17,889 nucleotides of DNA from contig CAZWIA010000023.1 of assembly GCA_964633955.1 (NCBI GenBank), positions 1 to 17,889 of the forward strand, read 5' to 3'. This DNA is from JAQBQQ01 sp964633955 (GTDB taxonomy: Bacteria; Patescibacteriota; Gracilibacteria; Peribacterales; Peribacteraceae). Position 1 is the stretch's first letter, and each line of letters starts with the position of its first letter. Below are positions 6,560 to 12,616 of this stretch, piece after piece. The notes beneath the pieces are model-generated. The model did not search any database and was not told the DNA's origin. It saw only the letters and a program-made list of their open reading frames with translations. The position numbers and the translations under genes were made by a program.

Positions 6560-6565
6560 TACACT
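6560..6565 (+). promoter_or_regulatory. -10 element, leaderless membrane protein gene
   Basis: TACACT (4 of 6) ends 6 nt before GTG 6572. No convincing -35 and no Shine-Dalgarno sequence. Confidence 0.45.
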
Positions 6566-6571
6566 TGCCGC

Positions 6572-7123
6572 GTGACGGATACCCCCCGCCCAGCCATCTT
6601 CTCCCGCTTCTGGTCCTGGTATGAGCGGCACTACGCCTTGGCCGTCACGCTGACGGCGGGGCTCTTTGCCCTGCAGCTGGTGCACCTGGCGTGGCTCTCC
6701 GCGGACGTGGTGGCGGAACGGCTTACGGGCCGGAGCTACGTGGAACTCACGCCCGTCTGGCAGTTCCTCATCATCCTGGTTGACTATACGGAGATCCCCT
6801 CGCTCCTCAGCACCACCGTCTTCTACCTCTATCAGCTGCAGCGGGGGCGATCGGTCGTCAAGAGCGTCCTGTTTCTCATCTTGGTGAACTCCCAGTGGCT
6901 TCACCTCTTCTGGATCACCGATGAGTTCGTGGTGGAGGCGCTGCGCGGCGCCCCGGGCGCGGCGCTCCCGGTATGGCTGGCGTGGGTGGCCATCGTCATC
7001 GACTACCTGGAGCTGCCGGTGATCGCGGATACCATCGCCAGATCCATCCAAGCGCTGCGGCAGGGCAAGCTGTTCGATTACTGGAAGGAGGAGGCGGTGG
7101 GAGGGGAGGTGCGTGTGGAGTGA
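6572..7123 (+). CDS. Unrecognised four-helix membrane protein
   Basis: 183 aa from GTG. No family recognised. There are four likely membrane segments: ~22-43 (ALAVTLTAGLFALQLVHLAW), ~62-85, ~96-115 (SVLFLILVNSQWLHLFW) and ~133-152 (LPVWLAWVAIVIDYLELPVI). Acidic and aromatic residues lie within or beside the helices (VDYTEIP, IDYLELP), and this repeated DY-x-E-x-P motif suggests an internal duplication of a two-helix unit. The last ~25 residues are cytoplasm-like and charged. The start is supported by the -10 hexamer 6 nt upstream. It converges on the M16 peptidase gene with 11 bp between the stops and no visible terminator. Confidence 0.75.
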   Translation: MTDTPRPAIFSRFWSWYERHYALAVTLTAGLFALQLVHLAWLSADVVAERLTGRSYVELTPVWQFLIILVDYTEIPSLLSTTVFYLYQLQRGRSVVKSVLFLILVNSQWLHLFWITDEFVVEALRGAPGAALPVWLAWVAIVIDYLELPVIADTIARSIQALRQGKLFDYWKEEAVGGEVRVE

Positions 7124-7134
7124 GGATCGGAAGC

Positions 7135-8394
7135 TCAGCCAATCAGGGCCTTGAGCGCCGCCTCATCCTGCTCCTTGCCGATCACGACCAGTCGGTACGC
7201 CGCGGGCGTGAGGAGCCGGGCGGCTACGGCGTTGATCTGGTCGATGGATACCGCCTCAATGCCTGCCAGGTACTCCTCCACGTCCTTCACCTTGGGGTAG
7301 AGCAGCGCCTGCTTGCCGTAGAAGTGGGCTCGCTCCTCGGAGTCCTCCAAAGACAGCGTGATGCTGCCGCGCAGGTAATCCTTGGCGCGGCGCACCTCCT
7401 CCTCCGTCACGCCGTCCCGGGCGGCCAGGTCGTACTCCGTCCGGATGGCGGAGATGGCCTCCGTGAGGCGGGATTGATCCACGCCGGCCCGGGTGGAGAG
7501 GCTGCCCGCGTCCAGGTAGTGGTCGGTTTCCGTGGCCACGTAGTAGCAGAGCCCGCGCGCCTCCCGGATGCGGAGGAACATGCGGGAGCTCATGTTGCCG
7601 CCCAGGATCACGCCCAGGAGCTTGGTCGCGTAGTGATCCGGATGCTTAGACGGGACACCGGGGACGCCCAGGACCAGGTGCGCCTGCTCGGTCGGCTTGG
7701 CGCGGAAGTAGAGTGGTTCCTGGCCGTAGTGCTCAAACTGCCGGAACGTCTCCTTGGCGTCACCCGTGAGGCCGCTGAAGTACCGCTCAGAGAGTTCCAG
7801 CGCCTGCGCCTCCGTGATCTTCCCGGCAAAGGCCACCACCAGGTTGGCCGCTTGGTAGAGGCGGTCGCGGTGCTTCCTAAAGTCCGCCTGGTTCACCGAC
7901 CGGATCACCGGCTCCAGCCCGATCGTATCCCAGCCGAGCGGGTGATCTCCAAAGAGCAGCTGCTCAAAATCCCAGCCCGCCCGGTACATGGGCGTGTCCT
8001 GGTACATGCGCTCCTCCTCCATGATCACGCCGCGTTCCTTCTCTATCTCCTCCTGCGGGAACTGCGCGTGCTCCAGCATGTCGCCAAGTACATCGCAGGC
8101 GAGCGCGGCGTGGTCCGCCGCCACCTTCACGTAGTAGCCCGCGTACTCCTTGCCCGTGAAGGCGTTGAATTCCCCGCCCACGCCGTCTATGGCCGCGCTC
8201 ACCTCCTGCGTGCTCTTGTAGCGCTCCCCGCCCTTGAAGAACATGTGCTCTAAGAAGTGGCTGATGCCGCGCTCGTGCTGCTCCTCATAGCGTGACCCGG
8301 CTCCGGCAAAGACCAAGACCGTCACGGATTCCGTGCCCGTGGTGGGGGCGGTCAGGACGCGCAGGCCGGTTGGGAGGGATTGGATGGAGTACAT
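7135..8394 (-). CDS. M16-family zinc peptidase (processing-peptidase type)
   Basis: 419 aa from ATG 8394. The inverted zinc site is intact: H46-F-L-E49-H50 in ISHFLEHMFFKG, with the third ligand Glu near residue 126-127 in GVIMEEER. Both halves of the M16B fold are present: the catalytic half (~1-200) and the non-catalytic half (~210-419) with the R/Y landmark SRMFLRIREARGLCYYV. Relatives (YmxG/PqqL, mitochondrial MPP beta) cleave short peptides or presequences and usually act as dimers. The substrate here is unknown. No signal peptide is seen. The frame is open for 91 more codons upstream, but those are Pro/Arg-rich low-complexity text from the 9-nt repeat region. A TACACT hexamer about 30 nt upstream would give a ~22-nt leader. 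Confidence 0.95.
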   Translation of the reverse strand: MYSIQSLPTGLRVLTAPTTGTESVTVLVFAGAGSRYEEQHERGISHFLEHMFFKGGERYKSTQEVSAAIDGVGGEFNAFTGKEYAGYYVKVAADHAALACDVLGDMLEHAQFPQEEIEKERGVIMEEERMYQDTPMYRAGWDFEQLLFGDHPLGWDTIGLEPVIRSVNQADFRKHRDRLYQAANLVVAFAGKITEAQALELSERYFSGLTGDAKETFRQFEHYGQEPLYFRAKPTEQAHLVLGVPGVPSKHPDHYATKLLGVILGGNMSSRMFLRIREARGLCYYVATETDHYLDAGSLSTRAGVDQSRLTEAISAIRTEYDLAARDGVTEEEVRRAKDYLRGSITLSLEDSEERAHFYGKQALLYPKVKDVEEYLAGIEAVSIDQINAVAARLLTPAAYRLVVIGKEQDEAALKALIG

Positions 8395-8442
8395 GGGTGG
8401 GTCGAGGAACGATGGAGGAGGTGAGTGTAGGGGATGGAGAGG

Positions 8443-8510
8443 AGGGCAGAAAGGGCAGGGAAGGCAGAGAGGGCAGGGAGGTTGGGCTATCAGCCTGCCT
8501 TCTCTGCCTT
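8443..8510. repeat. Nonamer array with an inverted copy
   Basis: Units AGGGCAGAA, AGGGCAGGG, AAGGCAGAG, AGGGCAGGG and AGGTTGGGC run without gaps over 8443-8487. The segment 8461-8477 is then matched by an inverted 17-nt arm at 8494-8510 with 16 of 17 pairs, the exception being a possible G-T wobble. The loop is 16 nt. It lies in the gap between the divergent M16 and bL34 genes. Confidence 0.75.
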
Positions 8511-8586
8511 TCATCGCATCGTGAGTTCTGTTTCCAAGGGCAGGCTGCCCGCTCGTGCGCGTCCCTGCCCTCTCCCCGTTTCTCCC

Positions 8587-8616
8587 TTGACGGTTGCTCG
8601 GCCTGTTCTGTAGATT
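8587..8616 (+). promoter_or_regulatory. Promoter of rpmH
   Basis: TTGACG (-35, 8587-8592), 18-bp spacer, TAGATT (-10, 8611-8616), then 9 nt to the ATG at 8626. Leader of about 2-3 nt at most. Confidence 0.5.
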
Positions 8617-8625
8617 GCACCGGCT

Positions 8626-8769
8626 ATGCAGGGCAAGCTCAAGTGGCGGCGGCGTCTCCGGAAGCACGGCTTCCTGGAGAGGAGCAAAACGGCCAACGGC
8701 CGCAAGGTGTTAGCACGCCGGCGGCGGGCGGGGAGGAAGCGGCTCACGGTGCAGAAGAAGACCAAGTAG
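8626..8769 (+). CDS. rpmH: Large ribosomal subunit protein bL34
   Basis: 47 aa, very basic. The conserved bL34 body is clear: RKHGFLERSKTANGRKVLAR followed by RRRAGRKRLTV. bL34 is a small late-assembling protein of the 50S subunit. The N-terminus is atypical: it begins MQGKLKWRRRLRKHGF instead of the usual MKRTYQPS stretch, with no in-frame alternative that restores it. Most bacteria have rpmH next to rnpA and yidC near the origin; here it stands alone, followed by an unrelated small membrane protein, and no RNase P protein gene is visible. The start is a bare ATG just after a -10 element. Confidence 0.93.
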   Translation: MQGKLKWRRRLRKHGFLERSKTANGRKVLARRRRAGRKRLTVQKKTK

Positions 8770-8772
8770 GGT

Positions 8773-8844
8773 GAATCAGGAATCATGAATGATGAATCAT
8801 GGAGGGTTCCCATATCTTGATTCTCGATGCATCATTCATCATTC
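8773..8844. repeat. Inverted pair of heptamer arrays
   Basis: Array 1: GAATCAG, GAATCAT, GAATGAT, GAATCAT (8773-8800). Array 2 is the same family on the other strand: TTGATTC, TCGATGC, ATCATTC, ATCATTC (8817-8844). They flank a 16-nt spacer, so the region could fold back. It starts 3 nt after the rpmH stop and overlaps the first codons of the next frame. Confidence 0.75.
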
Positions 8845-9149
8845 TTACGTTCGTGCTCCGCTCTCTCCAGGTCGTCTCCGCATTCTGGTTCTCCGTGCTG
8901 GGGCTCCTGCTCTTTGGCGCGTATGTCCTCCTGAAGAACTCGGTCGGCGGTGTCATGCCCTATGCCGTCCTTCAAGTGGCTGATCTGCCGTTTGCGCTCT
9001 CCGCGCTCACATATGGCGGGACCAGCTTCCTCCTGAGCATTGCGCCGGGTGGAAAGGTCTCCAAGGCATTGGCGGCGGTTACGGTCGTTGGGGTTCTGGG
9101 GATCTTCGGGATGCTGGCGTGGTTGAACTATCTGCCGTTATTCCAATAG
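8799..9149 (+). CDS. Unrecognised small membrane protein
   Basis: 116 aa from ATG 8799; from GTG 8853 it would be 98 aa. No family recognised. Likely membrane segments are ~25-46 (VVSAFWFSVLGLLLFGAYVLL), ~55-80 (weaker) and ~90-112 (LAAVTVVGVLGIFGMLAWL). The first 18 codons are encoded by the inverted heptamer arrays, so the ATG may be fortuitous and GTG 8853 may be the true start; the hexamer 7 nt before GTG 8853 (CATTCT) is too weak to decide. It follows rpmH on the same strand, where rnpA is found in most bacteria, but it has no RnpA features. Confidence 0.6.
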   Translation: MEGSHILILDASFIILTFVLRSLQVVSAFWFSVLGLLLFGAYVLLKNSVGGVMPYAVLQVADLPFALSALTYGGTSFLLSIAPGGKVSKALAAVTVVGVLGIFGMLAWLNYLPLFQ

Positions 9150-9167
9150 CTCTTGTTGTTGAACACA

Positions 9168-9308
9168 CCGCGGGCAAGGATGCCCGCTCTGAGATGTTCT
9201 TCTTTTCTTGTCTGCCCGACAAGAAAAGAACCAAAAGAAGCGCACCGCGCGCCAACCCCCTCCGCTTGCCCCTTCACCCCCCGTGGCGCGCGGAACCCCC
9301 GATTCGGA
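9168..9308. repeat. Two-hairpin repeat element, copy 2, with an extra upstream hairpin
   Basis: Hairpin 1: TTCTTTTCTTGTC (9200-9212), loop TGCCC, GACAAGAAAAGAA (9218-9230), 13 perfect pairs. Fourteen nt later hairpin 2: CCGCGCGCCA (9245-9254) and TGGCGCGCGG (9284-9293). The 53 bp at 9241-9293 match copy 1 exactly, while the hairpin 1 stem differs in sequence yet stays fully paired. An additional GCGGGC/GCCCGC hairpin lies just upstream (about 9170-9187). It sits between convergent genes. Confidence 0.85.
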
Positions 9309-9326
9309 GTACATGTTTTGAGATAG

Positions 9327-9869
9327 CTATACTTGTACTTCCTCCGCCCCGGCGTCCCGGTTGGCTTGGCGGGCGGCGCAGAAGAGGTAGTCGCTGAGCC
9401 GGTTGAGGTATTGGATTGCGAGCGGATTGCTGTGCTCGGCATCTGTCTCCGCGAGCGCCACGGCCCACCTCTCCGCCCGGCGGGCGACGGTGCGGGCTTC
9501 ATGCAGGAGGGACCCTACTCGGCTGCCGCTTGGGAGGATGAAGTGCGTGAGGGGCGGGAGGGCCAGTTCCAGCGCCTCGATCCAGCGATCGAGCTCCGCC
9601 ACATGGTCGGCGTTGATGCGCTTGTCCTTCAGGAGTTCCAGCTTGGGTGTCGCTAAATCCGACCCGAGCGCGAAGAGCGTCTTCTGCGTGGTGAGGAGCT
9701 GGAACCGGAGCGTCTCGCTCAGGCCGGGCTCGCTCAGGATCACGCCCAGCACGGCATTGAGCTCATCCACCGTGCCGTAGGCATGGATGCGGGTATCGGA
9801 TTTGGCAGTCCGCTGGCCGCCAAAGAGGCCGGTCTGACCCCGGTCGCCGGTGCCGGTGACAATGGACAT
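9327..9869 (-). CDS. PduO-type cob(I)alamin adenosyltransferase
   Basis: 180 aa from ATG 9869. It transfers the adenosyl group of ATP to cob(I)alamin, making coenzyme B12. Family motifs are complete: TGTGDRGQTGLFGGQR (residues 5-20, ATP binding), YGTVDELNAVLG (31-42), RRAERW (130-135) and NRLSDYLFCAARQAN (156-170). PduO enzymes are cytoplasmic trimers with active sites between subunits. A B12-using enzyme, such as class II ribonucleotide reductase, is implied elsewhere in the genome. The frame extends to 9944, but the extra 25 codons are heptamer array, so ATG 9869 is preferred. TATACA ends 9 nt upstream, giving a leader of 2-3 nt. It lies 64 bp downstream of pheT. Confidence 0.93.
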   Translation of the reverse strand: MSIVTGTGDRGQTGLFGGQRTAKSDTRIHAYGTVDELNAVLGVILSEPGLSETLRFQLLTTQKTLFALGSDLATPKLELLKDKRINADHVAELDRWIEALELALPPLTHFILPSGSRVGSLLHEARTVARRAERWAVALAETDAEHSNPLAIQYLNRLSDYLFCAARQANRDAGAEEVQV

Positions 9870-9876
9870 GGGACAG

Positions 9877-9953
9877 AATGTATAATTGAAAATTGACAAT
9901 GTACAATTGTGAGCTTCCAAAATTGTCCATTGCTCATGGTACATTGTGCATTA
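9877..9953. repeat. Eleven-unit heptamer array between pheT and the adenosyltransferase gene
   Basis: Eleven gapless 7-nt units, e.g. AATGTAT, AATTGAA, AATTGAC, AATGTAC, AATTGTG, then AAAATTG, TCCATTG, CTCATGG, TACATTG, TGCATTA. It is strongly AT-rich compared with its surroundings. It contains the pheT stop codon (9934-9936) and the codons for the last five PheT residues, and it supplies the TATACA hexamer before the adenosyltransferase ATG. Confidence 0.85.
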
Positions 9954-12312
9954 CGGCGCTATGTGCTGCCTTGGCTTCTTCCTCCGTCAGTGTCCGGTCG
10001 CTGGCGCGGTACGTGAAGCGCAGCGTGAGGCGGTAGGTACCGGGCGGGAGTTCTGTGCCGTCGTAGAGGTCGGTCACTGCCAGGTCGGTCAGGAGCGGAT
10101 CTGCGCCCAGCAGGTTACTGATGATGTCCGCGGCCGCCTGCGCGTGGGTGAGGCTGATCGTCTCATCGTACGTCACGGAGGGGAAGGCGGGGAGGGGCAG
10201 CGTGGCGCGGTCTGCGGCCGGCAGGGCCAGGATGCGGTGGAGATCGATCAGGCAGACCGCCACGGTGCCGGGGAGGTCCGCGGCCGCCTGGATGTGCGGG
10301 TGCAGCTGGCACACCATGCCGATCACCGTGCCGCCGATGGACACCTGCGCGCTGCGGCCGGGGTGCGCGTAGGGCGGTACGTCCGTGAGCCGGCTGATCT
10401 CGATGTTCAGGTTCAGGGCCTGGAGCGTCCGGCGCAGAGTCTGCGTCAAGGCCAGGACAGGCGACGCCGCCAGCGGCCGCTTGGAGCGGAAGTCCGCGTG
10501 CAGTAGAGCGAGTTCGCTCCCTTCCGCGTGTCCGTTTCCGGTCTTGCGGAACACGTGGCTCCAGCGGAACGTGCGGAGGACCGGTCCTGCCGTGAGGATG
10601 TTCCGGGCCGCGTGCTGCAGGAGGCCGGGCAGCGTGGAGGTCTGGAGGAACCGCGTATCCTCCGTGATGGGATTCTCGATCGCGATCGCGTCCGCCGGAT
10701 CCATCCAGGCCATGCGCAGCGCGTCCTCTCCGGTGAGCGAGAGCGGCAGGATCTCCGTGAAGCCTTGCTCCTTGAGAGCGTCGCGCACGCGGTGCATGCG
10801 GCGTTCGTGCTGGGGCAAGCGGAGTTCGGCAGCAGGCATCCGGGCCGGGATGGCGTCATAGCCGCTGATGCGGCCGATCTCCTCGGAGAGATCCGTTGCC
10901 GTTCGCAGGTCGGCCCGCCAGGCGGCGGCGGTGACCTGCAGCCTGTCTCCGGCCGGGCGCACGGTGCAGCCGAGCGATTCCAGGATGCTGATACAGCTCT
11001 CTTTGGGGATGTCCGTTCCCAGTAGCCGCGCCACGCGGGCCATGGGGAGATCCACGACCGGCGGCACGCCGTCCTCTCCCCTGGTATCCAGGGCGGACGT
11101 GATCTTGGCGCCGGGGACCAGTTCCAGGAAGAGTCGCACCGCGCGCCTGAGGCCCGGTTCCACCATGGCTCTGGGGACGCCCTTCTCATAGATGGTGCCG
11201 GCTTCCGTTCGCAGCCCCGTGTGGATCATAGCGCGGCGGACGCTCAGGGGATCCACGCACGGCGCGTGCAGGTAGATGCGGCGCGTCTTCTCCGTGGTGG
11301 AGGTGCGCTGCCCGCCCATGATGCCCAGCAGGTCAAAGATTCCATCATCATCACTCAGGACCATGGCGCCTTCCGGCAGTGCCCGGTCCTGGCCGTCCAA
11401 GGTCCGCACCTGCTCCCCGGCCTTGGCCGTGCGCAGGCGCACGGCGCCGCGGAAGTCATCGGCATCGAACGCGTGCAGCGGCGTTCCCAGTTCCGCCATT
11501 ACGTAGTTGGTGATGTCCACCGGCAGGTTCACGGACCGGAATCCGGCGCCAGCCAGTTTCCGGACCATCCAGTCCGGCGTCTGGCCAAGGCTCTGGATTT
11601 CCAGCGTGCAGGCGGCGTAGCGCGGCACCAGCTCCGGACAGTCGATAACCAGGGGGCTTACGACCGCTACCGCCGGGAATACCGGCCTTGGATCCTTACG
11701 ATCCTTCCATTCAGCCAGCCCCAGCGCCGTGAGTTCCCGGGCAAAGCCCACGTGGCTGAACAGGTCCGCCCGGTGGGTGATGGCGTGGTTATCAATGTGG
11801 AAGATCACGTCGTCCTGGTTGAGCGCGTGGTCAAGTGGCAACCCCACCGCCTGCTGCGGCAGGCGCAGGTCCACGATCGGCCGCTCGCCGTCCTCCGGGC
11901 GGGGCGGGTAGAGCTCCTGCAGATCCAGCTCCTCCGCCGCGCAGATCATGCCCTCGCTGAACTGGCCGCGGATGGAGGCTGGCTCCAGGGTCATCAGGTC
12001 GCCGCCGTGCCACCGCACGCGAGCGCCCACGTGGGCGAACGCCACCGTCATGCCCGGGACCAGATTGCTCCCCCCGCACACCACGCGCTTCACGCCGCGG
12101 TCGGTCCGCACGTCGCACACGCGCAGCCGGTCGGCATTGGGATGGCGCTCTACGGTCAGGATCTCTCCCACGCAGCAGTCCTTCAGGAGCGCGCCTGAGA
12201 CCTCCACCTCGTCCACCTCCGCCACCGCCCGGGTGATCCGTTCAGCAAGCGCGTGCGGATCCTCCTCACGGAGGGTCACATGGTCCTTCAGGAGCTGGAG
12301 GGAGAGGCGCAC
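9934..12312 (-). CDS. pheT: Phenylalanine-tRNA ligase beta subunit
   Basis: 792 aa from GTG 12312, typical of the family. With the alpha subunit it forms the (alpha-beta)2 synthetase that charges tRNA-Phe. Domains in order: N-terminal segment; EMAP-like tRNA-binding domain ~38-150 (HPNADRLRVCDV, VCGGSNL, EGMICAAEEL); B3/B4 editing domain ~215-390 (RSVNLPVDITNYVMAELGTP, then LGIMGGQRTST); B5 ~410-480; catalytic-like fold ~490-690; and the ferredoxin-like anticodon-binding domain at the C-terminus (PAFPSVTYDETISL). pheS is not adjacent, which is less common. The frame is open for 91 codons upstream, but those overlap the divergent kinase gene and promoters. GTG 12312 is fixed by TATACT ending 6 nt upstream. 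The last five residues are encoded by a heptamer array. Confidence 0.97.
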   Translation of the reverse strand: MRLSLQLLKDHVTLREEDPHALAERITRAVAEVDEVEVSGALLKDCCVGEILTVERHPNADRLRVCDVRTDRGVKRVVCGGSNLVPGMTVAFAHVGARVRWHGGDLMTLEPASIRGQFSEGMICAAEELDLQELYPPRPEDGERPIVDLRLPQQAVGLPLDHALNQDDVIFHIDNHAITHRADLFSHVGFARELTALGLAEWKDRKDPRPVFPAVAVVSPLVIDCPELVPRYAACTLEIQSLGQTPDWMVRKLAGAGFRSVNLPVDITNYVMAELGTPLHAFDADDFRGAVRLRTAKAGEQVRTLDGQDRALPEGAMVLSDDDGIFDLLGIMGGQRTSTTEKTRRIYLHAPCVDPLSVRRAMIHTGLRTEAGTIYEKGVPRAMVEPGLRRAVRLFLELVPGAKITSALDTRGEDGVPPVVDLPMARVARLLGTDIPKESCISILESLGCTVRPAGDRLQVTAAAWRADLRTATDLSEEIGRISGYDAIPARMPAAELRLPQHERRMHRVRDALKEQGFTEILPLSLTGEDALRMAWMDPADAIAIENPITEDTRFLQTSTLPGLLQHAARNILTAGPVLRTFRWSHVFRKTGNGHAEGSELALLHADFRSKRPLAASPVLALTQTLRRTLQALNLNIEISRLTDVPPYAHPGRSAQVSIGGTVIGMVCQLHPHIQAAADLPGTVAVCLIDLHRILALPAADRATLPLPAFPSVTYDETISLTHAQAAADIISNLLGADPLLTDLAVTDLYDGTELPPGTYRLTLRFTYRASDRTLTEEEAKAAHSAVMHNVP

Positions 12313-12318
12313 TGGGGC

Positions 12319-12324
12319 AGTATA
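12319..12324 (-). promoter_or_regulatory. -10 element, leaderless pheT
   Basis: TATACT (5 of 6) ends 6 nt before GTG 12312; the predicted transcript begins on the start codon. No attenuator or T-box-like leader is possible with this spacing. Confidence 0.6.
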
Positions 12325-12361
12325 GGGGGGTTGGTAGCTCTGCGGAAAGTCCGGAAGTTCC

Positions 12362-12390
12362 TTGGTGCGGCGCGCCGGCCTGCGTACACT
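12362..12390 (+). promoter_or_regulatory. Possible promoter of the histidine kinase gene
   Basis: TTGGTG (12362-12367), 17-bp spacer, TACACT (12385-12390). The predicted start is near 12397, giving a ~19-nt leader to ATG 12416. It is divergent from the pheT promoter. Confidence 0.4.
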
Positions 12391-12415
12391 GGATGGGTTT
12401 TCCCCGCGCCGGTCC

Positions 12416-12616
12416 ATGACCGATTCCTCGCGCGGCACGCGCCTTTCCCGGCTCCTCCCCACCCTGCGCAATACCGGGACGGGACGGCGAGGCACAAGCG
12501 ACCTGCCCGTCCTGCAGCGGGTCCTCGACAGCCTGTATACCTTTGCCGGCGTGCTGGACGCGTAGGGGCGGATCCTGGAGATCAACCGCGCGGCGCTGCA
12601 GGTCTCCGGCCTGAGG
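12416..12616 (+). other. N-terminal part of the PAS kinase, cut off by an in-frame amber codon
   Basis: ATG 12416 opens a frame that ends at TAG 12563-12565 and then continues in the same frame into the kinase. Residues 1-49 end TFAGVLDA; the codons after TAG read GRILEINRAALQVSGLRMDD. Joined, they make a normal PAS core of the type LD-x-DGRILEINRAAL, so the stop replaces one residue in the PAS hairpin turn. The stop is either a nonsense mutation, a suppressed codon or a sequencing error. Repaired, the protein would have 668 residues. Confidence 0.7.

Noticed and set aside
6973..8253. 426-codon plus-strand frame
   Set aside because: Shadow of the M16 peptidase; low-complexity translation.
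8395..8667. 91-codon N-terminal extension of the M16 peptidase
   Set aside because: Translation of the nonamer repeat and of the rpmH antisense strand; the family starts near ATG 8394.
9870..9944. 25-codon N-terminal extension of the adenosyltransferase
   Set aside because: Encoded by the heptamer array; PduO proteins start just before the TGTGDRG motif.
9877..9953. CRISPR array
   Set aside because: Units are 7 nt, drift in sequence and have no spacers; no cas genes are nearby.
12313..12585. 91-codon N-terminal extension of pheT
   Set aside because: Overlaps the divergent kinase start, is Arg/Pro-rich and unlike PheT; TATACT 6 nt before GTG 12312 sets the start.
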